This document shows positions 34,846 to 48,960 of a DNA stretch of 64,000 nucleotides, piece after piece; within the stretch, counting starts at the first letter, position 1, and each line of letters begins with the position of its first letter. Source of the stretch: Bryobacteraceae bacterium. Its GTDB lineage: Bacteria; Acidobacteriota; Terriglobia; Bryobacterales; Bryobacteraceae. The notes under the pieces are model-generated. The model ran no database searches and was not told the origin of the DNA. It saw only the letters and a list, made by a program, of their open reading frames with translations. Location of the stretch: positions 1-64,000 of the forward strand of contig JANWXD010000013.1 in assembly GCA_025055455.1 (NCBI GenBank). Reading direction: 5' to 3'. The position numbers were made by a program, and so were the translations under genes.

Positions 34846-36764
34846 GCCTAAGCGGTCCCCGACGATGGGGCGCCCTGCTGGTGGCCGGGGCGCTGGTCGC
34901 TGTGGTCGGTTGCGGCGGTCGCCCGTCCCGCGGCGCTGGCAAGCGGGTCATCGTGCTGGGCATCGACGGAATGGACCCGCAGTTTCTGGAGAGGCATTGG
35001 GAGGCGCTACCCAATTTGAACCGGTTGCGCCGCAGCGGGAGCTACGCCCGGCTGGCCACGACCATTCCGCCTCAAAGTCCAGTGGCCTGGTCCACCTTCA
35101 TGACCGGCATGGACCCGGGCGGGCACGGCATTTTCGACTTTGTGCACCGCGATCCGGCGACGCGGATGCCCCTGTCGTCGATGGCCGAGATTTTGCCCCC
35201 CAGGCGCATGCTCCAGTTGGGACCGTACGAGATCCCGCTTTCGCGTGGGGAGGTCAAGCGCTTCCGCCGGGGCAAACCGTTCTGGCAACTTCTCGACGAG
35301 CATGGGATACCGGTGACTATTTTGCGCATGCCGAACAATTTTCCGCCGGTGGAGTGCCGGGGGCGCACGCTGGCAGGCATGGGCGTGCCGGACCTGCGGG
35401 GTACCTTCGGCACGTTTACGTTCTTCACAACCCGGCCGGGCGAAAGCACGCGCGACGTCGCCGGAGGGCAGATTGTAGCCGTGGCGATGCGGGACCATCG
35501 CGTTGAGCTCGCCGTCTCCGGTCCCGTCAACACCCTCCGCCGGGACCGCCGCAAGGCGGTCGTCACGGTGGCCGTGGACGTCGATCCGGAGGCACCCGTC
35601 GCCCTGTTCCGCGTGCAAGGACAGGAATTCGTGCTGAGGCAAGGAGAATGGTCCGATTGGGTGCGCGTGCGCTTCGCCCTGGTGCGGGGCGTGGCGGAGG
35701 TCGCCGGGATGTTCCGGATCTACGCGAAACGACTCAAGCCGTACGTGGAAGTTTACATCTCTCCCCTGAATCTGGACCCGGAGGATCCGGCGCTGCCCAT
35801 CTCGACGCCTCCCTCCTACAGCCGCGAGCTTGCCCGCGCGGTGGGCCCCTTCTTCACCCAAGGCATGGCGGAGGACACCGCCGCGCTGCGGCGGGGCATC
35901 TTTACCCTGGAGGAGTATCTCCAACAGAGCCGCTTGGTCTCCCTCGAACACCTCCGGCTGCTCCGCTTCGAACTGAGCCGCTTCCAGGACGGCCTGCTGT
36001 TTTTCCACTTCTTCGGGGTCGATCAGGACTCTCACATCTTGTGGGGCGAGCACGAGCACCGACTGCTCGAAACCTACCGGATGGCGGACGCCGCCTTGGG
36101 CGAGGTCCTTCAGAAGGCGCCCGACGCCACGGTGATCGTCATGTCCGACCACGGCTTTGCCCGGTTCGATCGGGCCGTGCACCTGAATACGTGGCTTTGG
36201 AAGGAGGGCTTCCTCCACTTGGACGATCCTTCGAAGGCGTCCGACCAAGAAGGGTTTCCTCACGTAGATTGGAGCCGCACCCGAGCCTACGCCCTGGGTC
36301 TCAACGCGGTATACTTGAACCTGACCGGACGAGAAACCGGCGGCATCGTCGCCCCAGGGTCGGAAGCCGAAAACCTGTTGCGCGAAATCCGCCGGCGTTT
36401 GCTCGCCTGGCGCGACCCGGCCACGGGCGCGCACGCCGCGGAAGCGGTGTATCTGGGTCGAGACGTCTATCGAGGAGCAGCCGCCCATGAGGCGCCGGAT
36501 TTGATCGTCGGCTGGGCGCCGGGATACCGCGCCTCGTGGCAAACGGCGCTCGGCGCCGTGCCCGGCATCGTGGCGGAGGACAACCGGGACGAATGGCGCG
36601 GAGACCACTGCATCGCGGCGGAGCGCGTCCCCGGCGTGCTCATTGTCAATCGCCCTCTACGGCAGGCCGCTCCCCGCTTGGCGGACCTGACAGTCACGCT
36701 GCTCCGCGAGTTCGGAGTGCCACCGCCGTCTCCGATGCGCGGGAGACCTCTTTTCGGAGACTAA
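34842..36764 (+). CDS. Lipoprotein of the alkaline phosphatase (type I phosphodiesterase) superfamily
   Basis: This 640-residue protein has a lipoprotein signal (LLVAGALVAVVGCGG; lipid attachment at the Cys of VVGC) and the same domain as its upstream neighbour: VIVLGIDGMDPQFLERHW, TTIPPQSPVAWSTFMTG, FHFFGVDQDSHILW, VMSDHGFARFDRAV and WRGDHCIA. Long stretches align with the neighbour (for example FPPVECRGRTLAGMGVPDL against FPPEKFRGRLLSAMCTPDL), so the pair arose by tandem duplication. One is an integral membrane protein and the other a lipoprotein, suggesting action on opposite faces or steps. Start ATG overlaps the preceding stop. Confidence 0.88.
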   Translation: MSLSGPRRWGALLVAGALVAVVGCGGRPSRGAGKRVIVLGIDGMDPQFLERHWEALPNLNRLRRSGSYARLATTIPPQSPVAWSTFMTGMDPGGHGIFDFVHRDPATRMPLSSMAEILPPRRMLQLGPYEIPLSRGEVKRFRRGKPFWQLLDEHGIPVTILRMPNNFPPVECRGRTLAGMGVPDLRGTFGTFTFFTTRPGESTRDVAGGQIVAVAMRDHRVELAVSGPVNTLRRDRRKAVVTVAVDVDPEAPVALFRVQGQEFVLRQGEWSDWVRVRFALVRGVAEVAGMFRIYAKRLKPYVEVYISPLNLDPEDPALPISTPPSYSRELARAVGPFFTQGMAEDTAALRRGIFTLEEYLQQSRLVSLEHLRLLRFELSRFQDGLLFFHFFGVDQDSHILWGEHEHRLLETYRMADAALGEVLQKAPDATVIVMSDHGFARFDRAVHLNTWLWKEGFLHLDDPSKASDQEGFPHVDWSRTRAYALGLNAVYLNLTGRETGGIVAPGSEAENLLREIRRRLLAWRDPATGAHAAEAVYLGRDVYRGAAAHEAPDLIVGWAPGYRASWQTALGAVPGIVAEDNRDEWRGDHCIAAERVPGVLIVNRPLRQAAPRLADLTVTLLREFGVPPPSPMRGRPLFGD

Positions 36765-36772
36765 CAGTGCCC

Positions 36773-36964
36773 ATGTTTCGAACTACCATCAAGCTCAACA
36801 AAGCTCTTTGGCAGCGCGTCAAGCGCTGCGCCGAAAGCCAAGGCTACAGCTCGGTGGACGAATTCGTCCAACACGTTCTCGAAAAAGAAACGACTCGAAT
36901 CGAGGAGGCGGAGTCCGATCAAGAGATCGCCCGCAAACTGAAAGGCCTCGGCTACCTGGACTGA
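36773..36964 (+). CDS. Small ribbon-helix-helix-like protein
   Basis: This 63-residue protein reads MFRTTIKLNKALWQRVKRCA followed by a helix with SSVDEFVQHVLEKE. The strand (TTIKLN), helix, turn and second helix match the ribbon-helix-helix fold of CopG/Arc-type DNA-binding proteins and antitoxins. A GTG two codons upstream (36767) is an alternative start. It is 8 bases after the phosphatase-superfamily lipoprotein and 16 bases before the membrane protein gene, so it is in the operon. No toxin-like partner is next to it; it may regulate this operon. Confidence 0.75.
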   Translation: MFRTTIKLNKALWQRVKRCAESQGYSSVDEFVQHVLEKETTRIEEAESDQEIARKLKGLGYLD

Positions 36965-36980
36965 CAGGCGGGTCGCCGTC

Positions 36981-37790
36981 GTGGAGTTCGTCCTCAGCGT
37001 CCTCGGCGCCGCGGCGAGGGGTCTTTTGCAACGGTTAGACGATTGGCCCCCCATGCTCAGCTTGGCCGGCCTCAGTGTTTTGACAGGGATCGGCATGCTG
37101 TGGGTGTTCGGTCGCCTGTCGGACCAGGAAGCCATCCGGGCGGTCAAGCGGGAGCTGGCGGCGTGTCTGTATGAGATTCGCTTGTTCGCCGACGAGCCCT
37201 CGCTGATCTGGAGGGCGCAGAAGCACCTGCTTACGCGCAATTTGCGGTATCTCGCCCTTATGCTGCGGCCGGCGTTGGCTCTCACGGCGCCGATGGTGCT
37301 GCTGTTGATTCACCTGGATGCGTTCTTTGGACGCGCTCCGATTCCCCCTGGGCAGGCAGCCCTGGTGAAGGTCCAGCTCGAACGCGCAGCCCCTCTGGAA
37401 GCCGCGTTGGAGACCCCGGCGGGCGTTGCCGTGGAAACGCTCCCCGTCCGACTTCCGGAGCAATGGCAGCTGGTCTGGCGGATCCGACCGAGCCGCGAAA
37501 TGGTGGGCACGTTGCGACTGCGAGTGCACGACCGCCTCTACGAAAAACAGTTGGTTGCCGGCGCGCCTCCTCGATATCTAACTTCGCAGCGCGTGCGATC
37601 GTTTTGGAGCTGGGTGGCCCACTCCGGTGAGGCGCGGTTGCCCGAGGGGCCCGTGCGCGCCATCGAGATCGTCTATCCGCCCGCAAAGCTGAGCTGGGGA
37701 CCGCTGCAATTCCATTGGCTGGTCTGGTTCCTGCTGCTTTCGTTGGCCGCGGCCTGGGCGCTTCGCGGTCCGTTCGACGTAACCCTGTAA
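36981..37790 (+). CDS. Membrane protein of three segments, Oxa1/EMC3-like by pattern
   Basis: This 269-residue protein starts at GTG. It has hydrophobic segments at about 25-44, 91-113 and 241-262. Between the first two is a charged cytoplasmic helical hairpin (SDQEAIRAVKRELAACLYEI, LFADEPSLIWRAQKHLL), followed by NLRYLALMLRPALALTAPMVLLLI. That layout (TM, coiled cytoplasmic hairpin, TM pair) recalls the DUF106/EMC3/TMCO1 branch of Oxa1-type insertases. After it comes a beta-rich periplasmic domain of about 110 residues and the last TM. The insertase relation is inferred from topology and not proved. Last gene of the phosphatase-superfamily operon. Confidence 0.75.
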   Translation: MEFVLSVLGAAARGLLQRLDDWPPMLSLAGLSVLTGIGMLWVFGRLSDQEAIRAVKRELAACLYEIRLFADEPSLIWRAQKHLLTRNLRYLALMLRPALALTAPMVLLLIHLDAFFGRAPIPPGQAALVKVQLERAAPLEAALETPAGVAVETLPVRLPEQWQLVWRIRPSREMVGTLRLRVHDRLYEKQLVAGAPPRYLTSQRVRSFWSWVAHSGEARLPEGPVRAIEIVYPPAKLSWGPLQFHWLVWFLLLSLAAAWALRGPFDVTL

Positions 37791-37871
37791 GCGTGAGGCT
37801 TTCCGGCGGGACTCGGGAACACTTTCTGCTAAACTGATCGTTTCGCCGCGATTCGATCCTGGGAGGTAGTC

Positions 37872-40329
<2,458 letters not shown>

Positions 40330-40340
40330 CCGCGCGCTCC

Positions 40341-41600
40341 ATGAGCACCGAGCAGAGCTGCAAGCGCACGCTCCACATCACTGTCCCCGCCGAGGAAGTC
40401 GAAAGAGCCACCGAGAAGGTTGTCCGAGAGCTGGCGGCGCGCGTCCGCGTGCCCGGCTTTCGGCCTGGCAAAGTGCCGCCGACTCTGGTGCGCACCCGGT
40501 TCGCCGCCGACGTCCGGCAGGCCCTCGTCGAAGAGCTGATTCCCAAGTTCCTCCAGAAAAAAGTCGAGGAGGACAACCTGCGCGTCGTGGGCACTCCGGA
40601 CATCACGCGCATTCAACTCGAGCCCGGCCAGCCCATGCAGTTCACGGTCGAGCTGGAAGTCGCCCCAGAGATCGAACTCAAACCATACCGGGATTTGACG
40701 GTCCCCTACCGCGATCCGGTCGTCACCGAGGAAGAAGTGCACGCGCGGCTGGAGGCGATCCGCGAGCGGCGCGCCGAATACGTCACCCTCGAGCCCCGGC
40801 CCGCGCAGGAGGGAGACTACGCCGCGGTGGCCCTGGAGAGCTTCGACACCGCCGGCAAACTGGTGGGGCGGCAGGAAGAAGTCCTCGTCCACATCGGCTC
40901 GGAAGACACCCTGCCGGAGTTCACGGAAAACCTGCGGGGCATGTCGCCGGGCGAGGAAAAGGAGTTCGAGGTCCGCTATCCGGACGACTACGGCGACGAG
41001 AAGCTGGCCGGCAAGACGCTGCGGTTTCACGCGCGCCTCAAAGCCATCCGGCGCAAGGAACTGCCCGAGCTGAACGATGAATTCGCCGCCGAGGTCGGGG
41101 ACTTCCGCAGCCTGGATGAATTGCGGGAGGAGATCCGCCGGTCTCTGCTGCGAGAAAAGGAGTTCCTGGCGCGACAAGAGGCCAAGAACAAACTGGTGGA
41201 GCAGTTGGTCGCGCTCCACGACTTCCCGGTTCCGGAAGCGTTCCTCGACCAGCAGCTCGAGCGTCAGTTGCGGGAGTTTTTCGCGTCCCGCGGGGTGGAT
41301 CCCCGCTCGGTGCGCGTGGATTGGCAGCGGCTGAAGGAATCCCAGCGGGACCGAGCCCTCCTGGAAGTGAAGGCCTCGCTGCTGCTGGACAAGATCGCGG
41401 ACCGGGAAGGCATCGAAGCCACCGTGGAGGAAGTGGATCGCGAGGTGCAGCGTCTGGCCCGGCAGGAGCGCGAGAACGTGGTGGCCATGCGCCGGAAACT
41501 GGAGCAGCAGGGAGCGCTGCGACGGATCGCCTCCCGCATCCGGGCGGAAAAGACGCTGGATTTTCTGTTCGAACACGCGCGCAAAGTGCCGGGCGGGTGA
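40341..41600 (+). CDS. tig: Trigger factor (ribosome-associated chaperone and prolyl isomerase)
   Basis: This 419-residue protein should bind nascent chains at the ribosome exit. The ribosome-binding domain signature is VRVPGFRPGKVPPTLVRTRF (about 36-55), in which the G-F-R-P-x-K loop contacts ribosomal protein L23. The middle FKBP-like PPIase domain (EGDYAAVALESFD, LPEFTENLRGMSPGEEKEFE) is followed by a helical C-terminal chaperone domain. I chose ATG 40341 because the conserved N-terminal strand (CKRTLHITVPAEEVE) begins there. It precedes clpX by a 104-base gap holding a promoter candidate. Confidence 0.95.
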   Translation: MSTEQSCKRTLHITVPAEEVERATEKVVRELAARVRVPGFRPGKVPPTLVRTRFAADVRQALVEELIPKFLQKKVEEDNLRVVGTPDITRIQLEPGQPMQFTVELEVAPEIELKPYRDLTVPYRDPVVTEEEVHARLEAIRERRAEYVTLEPRPAQEGDYAAVALESFDTAGKLVGRQEEVLVHIGSEDTLPEFTENLRGMSPGEEKEFEVRYPDDYGDEKLAGKTLRFHARLKAIRRKELPELNDEFAAEVGDFRSLDELREEIRRSLLREKEFLARQEAKNKLVEQLVALHDFPVPEAFLDQQLERQLREFFASRGVDPRSVRVDWQRLKESQRDRALLEVKASLLLDKIADREGIEATVEEVDREVQRLARQERENVVAMRRKLEQQGALRRIASRIRAEKTLDFLFEHARKVPGG

Positions 41601-41618
41601 AGCGCTTCCCGCGGCGCG

Positions 41619-41648
41619 TTGCCGCCGCGGCGAGCCGTGAGAGATAAT
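41619..41648 (+). promoter_or_regulatory. Promoter candidate of clpX
   Basis: TTGCCG (41619-41624) and GATAAT (41643-41648) are 18 bases apart in the tig-clpX gap. They are 4-5 of 6 matches to consensus. A GC-rich inverted repeat (CGCGGC/GCCGCG) overlaps the -35 side. Confidence 0.35.
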
Positions 41649-41704
41649 AGGGTTGGATTTCGGCCCATGGCGAGGCCTTGCCAATCTCCGGGTGGGGGCG
41701 GCAC

Positions 41705-42967
<1,263 letters not shown>

Positions 42968-43054
42968 CGGTTCTCCGAATCGTCGCACCCGGCGGCAACG
43001 CGCCGGTTGGGTCCTCAGGCGCCATCTCGGAGAGGGCGGGGTCCAAAGATAACG

Positions 43055-45469
43055 ATGCTGACGTCACGAGAACGTTCCGAAACCAAGCGGCTGCCGATGA
43101 TGCCCGTCCGCGACGTGGTCATCTTCCCGCACATGATGACGCCGTTCGTGGTCGGCCGCGAGTCCAGCGTGCGCGCCTTGGAGGACGCTCTGGCCGGCGA
43201 CAAGAAAATCTTCTTGGCCACTCAGCACGACGCCTCCGTGGACGAGCCGCGCCCGGACGAGATCTACAGCGTCGGAACGATCGTCAACATCGTCCAGAGC
43301 CTGAAATTGCCCGACGGCAACATCAAAGTGCTCGTGGAAGGCGTCGAGCGCGGCAAGATCGTCAGCGTCTCCGACGAGGAGGGCTTCTTCCGCGCGGTGG
43401 TGCGGACGTTCCAGTACAAGGTGGAGTCGGGTCCGCAACTGGATGCGCTCATCGGACGCGTCACCACCCTGTTTGAGCAGTACGTCAAGCTCAGTCAAAA
43501 CCTCAACTACGAAACCATGATCGCCGCCATCCGGGTCGACGACCCCGGGCGGCTGGCGGACACGGTGGGGGCCAACCTGCAACTCACGATCGAGGAAAAG
43601 CAGGAGCTGCTCGAGATCTTCGACCCGGTCGAACGCCTCAACCGCGTGGCCGACCTGCTGGACATCGAGATCGAAAAGCTCAACATGGACCGCACCATCC
43701 AGGGCCGCGTCAAGCGACAGATGGAGCGGGCGCAAAAGGAGTATTACCTCAACGAGAAGATCAAGGCCATCCAGAAGGAGCTCGGTCGCGGCGAGAAAAG
43801 CGAGTTCGACGAGCTGCGCAAGAAGATCGAGGCGGCCGGCATGAGCAAAGAGGCTCACGACAAGGCCATGGCCGAGCTCAAGCGCCTGGAAAGCATGCCC
43901 CCGATGTCGGCCGAGTCCACCGTTTCGCGCAACTATCTGGACTGGCTGCTGGCCGTGCCGTGGAAAAAACGGACGCGTGAAATTCGCGACTTGAAGTACG
44001 CCGAACAGGTTCTGGAGTCGGACCACTACGGGCTCGAGAAGGTGAAAGAGCGCATCCTGGAGTTCCTGGCGGTGCGGCGTTTAGTCAAGCACCCGAAGGG
44101 ATCCATCCTGTGCTTCGTCGGTCCTCCCGGAGTGGGTAAGACGTCCCTCGGCATGTCCATTGCACGGGCCACGGGGCGCAAGTTCGTGCGCCTCTCGCTC
44201 GGCGGCGTGCGGGACGAGGCGGAGATTCGCGGACACCGCCGGACCTATATCGGCGCCTTGCCGGGACAGATCATCCAGATGATGCGGAAAGCCGGCACCA
44301 AGAACCCGGTCTTCATGTTGGACGAAGTGGACAAGATGTCCATGGATTTCCGCGGAGACCCGTCGGCGGCCCTGTTGGAAGTCCTCGATCCGGAACAGAA
44401 CTACATGTTCATGGATCATTACCTCGACGTCGAGTACGATCTCAGCCAGGTGTTTTTCATCTGCACGGCGAACGTGCTCCACACCATTCCGCCAGCCCTT
44501 CAGGACCGCATGGAGGTGATCCGCCTGTCGGGCTACACCGAGCCGGAAAAGCTGGAGATCGCCAAGCGATTCCTGGTGAAAAAGCAGATGCAGCAGGCCG
44601 GCTTGACGGACAAAGACATCCGGTTCACCGACGAAGGCTTGCTGACGCTGATTCAGTACTACACCCGCGAGGCGGGCGTACGAAATCTGGAACGCGAGAT
44701 CGGCAACCTGTGCCGCAAGGTGGCCCGCAAGAAGGTTACCTGGGATGGCAAGGATGAGTTTTCGACGGTGGTCATCACGCCGGAAAACATCCCGGAGTTT
44801 TTGGGACCCCAAAAGTTCCGCGATCTGAAGGCCGAAAAGAAAAATGAGGTCGGCGCGGCCATTGGCCTGGCTTGGACGGAGGTGGGCGGGCAGATTCTGA
44901 CGACCGAAGCCACGATCATGGAGGGCAAAGGAAAGCTCACCACCACGGGCAAGCTGGGCGACGTCATGCAAGAGTCGGCCCACGCGGCCATGAGCTATAT
45001 CCGGTCCCGCGCCGCCATGCTGGGACTGCCAAAGGACTTTTACCGGCACTTGGATATTCACGTGCACGTTCCCGAGGGCGCCATCCCCAAGGATGGTCCC
45101 TCGGCAGGAATCACCATCGCGACGGCCATCACGAGCGCCCTGACGAAGATCCCGGTGCGCTGTGACGTGGCCATGACGGGGGAGATCACCCTGCGAGGAA
45201 GAGTGTTGCCGATCGGCGGGGTGAAAGAGAAGCTTTTGGCGGCGCACCGCCACGGCATTCGTCAGGTAATTCTGCCCCGGGAAAACGAAAAGGATCTGCC
45301 CGACATCCCGGAGAATATTCGCAACGAGATGCAGTTGCACTTCGTCGAATCCATGGACGAAGTCTTGAAAATCGCCCTGGAGCGGGAGATCGAGCCGCTG
45401 GCCGTCACGGCCCCGCAGGCCACGGTGGAGGTGGGTGCTCCCGCCGCGCAGGAAGAATTGAGACACTGA
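43055..45469 (+). CDS. lon: ATP-dependent Lon protease
   Basis: This 804-residue LonA-type protease degrades misfolded and regulatory proteins. An N-terminal substrate-binding domain ([20 protein letters not shown]) and helical linker lead into an AAA+ domain with [11 protein letters not shown] (Walker A) and [11 protein letters not shown] (Walker B). The C-terminal protease domain has the catalytic Ser683 in [10 protein letters not shown] and Lys724 in [12 protein letters not shown]. All catalytic residues are present. The ATG at 43055 was chosen as it begins just ahead of the conserved N-terminal strand. It follows clpX by 87 bases. Confidence 0.97.
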   Translation: MLTSRERSETKRLPMMPVRDVVIFPHMMTPFVVGRESSVRALEDALAGDKKIFLATQHDASVDEPRPDEIYSVGTIVNIVQSLKLPDGNIKVLVEGVERGKIVSVSDEEGFFRAVVRTFQYKVESGPQLDALIGRVTTLFEQYVKLSQNLNYETMIAAIRVDDPGRLADTVGANLQLTIEEKQELLEIFDPVERLNRVADLLDIEIEKLNMDRTIQGRVKRQMERAQKEYYLNEKIKAIQKELGRGEKSEFDELRKKIEAAGMSKEAHDKAMAELKRLESMPPMSAESTVSRNYLDWLLAVPWKKRTREIRDLKYAEQVLESDHYGLEKVKERILEFLAVRRLVKHPKGSILCFVGPPGVGKTSLGMSIARATGRKFVRLSLGGVRDEAEIRGHRRTYIGALPGQIIQMMRKAGTKNPVFMLDEVDKMSMDFRGDPSAALLEVLDPEQNYMFMDHYLDVEYDLSQVFFICTANVLHTIPPALQDRMEVIRLSGYTEPEKLEIAKRFLVKKQMQQAGLTDKDIRFTDEGLLTLIQYYTREAGVRNLEREIGNLCRKVARKKVTWDGKDEFSTVVITPENIPEFLGPQKFRDLKAEKKNEVGAAIGLAWTEVGGQILTTEATIMEGKGKLTTTGKLGDVMQESAHAAMSYIRSRAAMLGLPKDFYRHLDIHVHVPEGAIPKDGPSAGITIATAITSALTKIPVRCDVAMTGEITLRGRVLPIGGVKEKLLAAHRHGIRQVILPRENEKDLPDIPENIRNEMQLHFVESMDEVLKIALEREIEPLAVTAPQATVEVGAPAAQEELRH

Positions 45470-45638
45470 ACCCCGCCCGGGAGATCGGACGGAGCGGCAA
45501 AGTCGGCGCTCGCCGGATCTGCGGCGGCACCGCCGGTGCCGGAAAGTTCAAACGCAAGCAATCCAAACTCATGGAACATCACCGGCTCCGCCAGTCGCTC
45601 GGGGGCCGACGACTGGAGGAGCCGGAAGCGAGGTTACC

Positions 45639-47015
<1,377 letters not shown>

Positions 47016-47146
47016 AGAGCCATCTCCCGCTCGGCCCGGCAGATACGATTCCACTCAGCTCGGTTCTCGCCATAACCTCTGGGGCGGGAACGACGTCTTT
47101 TCTGTGAGCAGCGTTGAGGAAAGTGCTTGGCCCCGAGGGGGCGAGC

Positions 47147-47152
47147 TATACT
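47147..47152 (+). promoter_or_regulatory. -10 box of the export operon
   Basis: TATACT, in the context AGCTATACT, lies 19 bases before the first adaptor gene. No -35 box better than TGCTTG (47124-47129) is present. The context matches the -10 boxes before hemH and the TPR gene. Confidence 0.4.
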
Positions 47153-47171
47153 TTCCAGGGACGGAAATCGC

Positions 47172-48953
47172 ATGCAGCCGCAGACAACTCCTCTTACGGT
47201 TCCGACGCCACCGTTGCGTCCAGCCGAGGTTCCCCCGCGCCCTGCGGTCCGGCCGCGCCGGCCCCGTAGGGGCTTGTACTTGATCCTCGGGGCCGTGGTC
47301 GTGTTAGCGATCGGGCTCGTGTACTGGCTCGGGCCATCGGTGGTTCCCACGCGACAGGCGGCGCCGGGGCTGGGCGCCGTGCCGCTGTACACCGTAACCC
47401 CCGGCGAGGTGCGCCTCACCATTCGGCTCACCGGGACCACCACGCCAGAGCGCTACGCCCTGTTGACGGCGCCGATCTTGCGGGGCGGCCGCGGCGGCGC
47501 CCTCGGCATGGGAGGCGGAATCTCTACGGGGGCGGGTCGTGGGGGCCGAAGCGGAGCCGGGGGTGGCGGGGGCGAATCCCCCTCGACAACCGCCTCGACG
47601 GCGATTCTCGCCAGCGCCGGTGGGGGTGCCTCGGGCGGCGCCATGGTAGCCAGCACCGCTGGAACGGGCTCATCCACTCTCGGTTCGGGCGGTTCGGGCT
47701 CTGCGGCCTTCCGGGCCGCCACGACGCGGTTTGGCGCGACTTCGCCATCCGCTCGGACGACGCGCTCCTCCGCGGGAAGCTCCAGCGGCTCGAGCGCCAT
47801 GGGTTCGGGGCTCGGCTCCACGGCGGCGAGCTTGCCGGGCGGCCCGAGCGGTCCGCCTTCCGGTGGAGGCGGCGGGGGAGGCAGCGTCATGGTGGTCTCG
47901 GCCGGGCCCGGGGGCGCCCGCGTCGGGTTCGGTTTGACCTTGGTCAGCACGGCCAAGCCAGGCTCCTGGGTCAAGAAGGGCGATATTGTCGCCGAGTTCG
48001 ACCGCGAGGACATGTTGAATCGGCTGGACGACTTCAAGGCTCGAGTGACCCAAGCCGAAGCCACCATCAAAAGCATTCGCGCCCAGCTTGAGGTTCTCAA
48101 GGACGCTCACGATCATTCCATCCGGGTGGCCAAGGCCAATTTGGACAAGGCATTGCTGGACTTGAAAACGACTCCCGTCCGGTCCGCCAACGCCTCGGAG
48201 ATTCTGCGCCTGAATGCCGAAGAAGCCGAGGCGATCCACAAGCAACTCCTGAGCGAAGTCAAGTTCATGGAGCAGTCCCTCAACGCCCAGCTGCGGATCG
48301 CGGAACTGGCCCGGGATGAAGCGAAAGTCGAACTCCAGCGCGTCCAAGCCAACGTGGACCGCATGGTGGTCCGGGCGCCCATCGACGGCATGGTCGTGAT
48401 GCAAACCGTGATCCGCGGCGGCGAACAAGCGCAGATCCAAGCCGGCGACCAAGTAGGTCCGGGCCAGCCGTACATGCGGATCGTGGATCCAAGCTCGATG
48501 CTGGTGGAGGCGGCCGTCAACCAAGTGGATGCCGAGCGGATCCGCGTCGGTGCCCGAGCCACGGTCCGCTTCGACGCTTACCCCGACTTGGAGCTCCCCG
48601 CGCGCGTGGTTGCCATTGGGGCGATGCCCAAGGCGGCAGGATGGCGCTTGGAGTACGTCAAAGAGATCCCGGTGACGTTGAAACTCGAACGTTTGGATGC
48701 CCGTGTGATCCCGGACTTGTCGGTGAGCGCGGACGTAGAAATCAGCCAGGAGCAGGCTGCGGCCGTCGTGCCGTTGGAAGGGATTTTCCGCGATGGGCCC
48801 GGCCGAGCGCCCTACGTCTTCGTCCGGCGCGGCTCTTCTTGGGAGACCCGTCCAGTCGAGCTGGGGCTGGTCAACCACATCACTGCGGCCGTGCGTTCTG
48901 GTTTGCAGCCCGGCGAAGTGATTGCGCTCCGCCGGCCCCCGGCACCGAAGTAG
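47172..48953 (+). CDS. HlyD-type periplasmic adaptor with a large Gly/Ser/Ala insertion
   Basis: This 593-residue membrane-fusion protein has a Pro-rich cytoplasmic start, one membrane segment (about 34-53, GLYLILGAVVVLAIGLVYWL), a split lipoyl domain, a coiled-coil hairpin (about 290-420), and a beta-barrel/membrane-proximal part. A low-complexity segment of about 150 residues (about 103-250), nearly all Gly, Ser, Ala and Thr, interrupts the lipoyl domain, which resumes at TAKPGSWVKKGDIVAEFDRE. ATG 47172 was chosen because the frame before it is not protein-like. It is the first of three adaptors in the same operon and is 7 bases before the second. Confidence 0.9.
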   Translation: MQPQTTPLTVPTPPLRPAEVPPRPAVRPRRPRRGLYLILGAVVVLAIGLVYWLGPSVVPTRQAAPGLGAVPLYTVTPGEVRLTIRLTGTTTPERYALLTAPILRGGRGGALGMGGGISTGAGRGGRSGAGGGGGESPSTTASTAILASAGGGASGGAMVASTAGTGSSTLGSGGSGSAAFRAATTRFGATSPSARTTRSSAGSSSGSSAMGSGLGSTAASLPGGPSGPPSGGGGGGGSVMVVSAGPGGARVGFGLTLVSTAKPGSWVKKGDIVAEFDREDMLNRLDDFKARVTQAEATIKSIRAQLEVLKDAHDHSIRVAKANLDKALLDLKTTPVRSANASEILRLNAEEAEAIHKQLLSEVKFMEQSLNAQLRIAELARDEAKVELQRVQANVDRMVVRAPIDGMVVMQTVIRGGEQAQIQAGDQVGPGQPYMRIVDPSSMLVEAAVNQVDAERIRVGARATVRFDAYPDLELPARVVAIGAMPKAAGWRLEYVKEIPVTLKLERLDARVIPDLSVSADVEISQEQAAAVVPLEGIFRDGPGRAPYVFVRRGSSWETRPVELGLVNHITAAVRSGLQPGEVIALRRPPAPK

Positions 48954-48960
48954 GAAAGGC

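Noticed and set aside
37791-37871. Possible SAM riboswitch upstream of metK
   Set aside because: Only 81 bases, without the conserved cores of SAM-I, SAM-II or SAM-IV elements and without a terminator.
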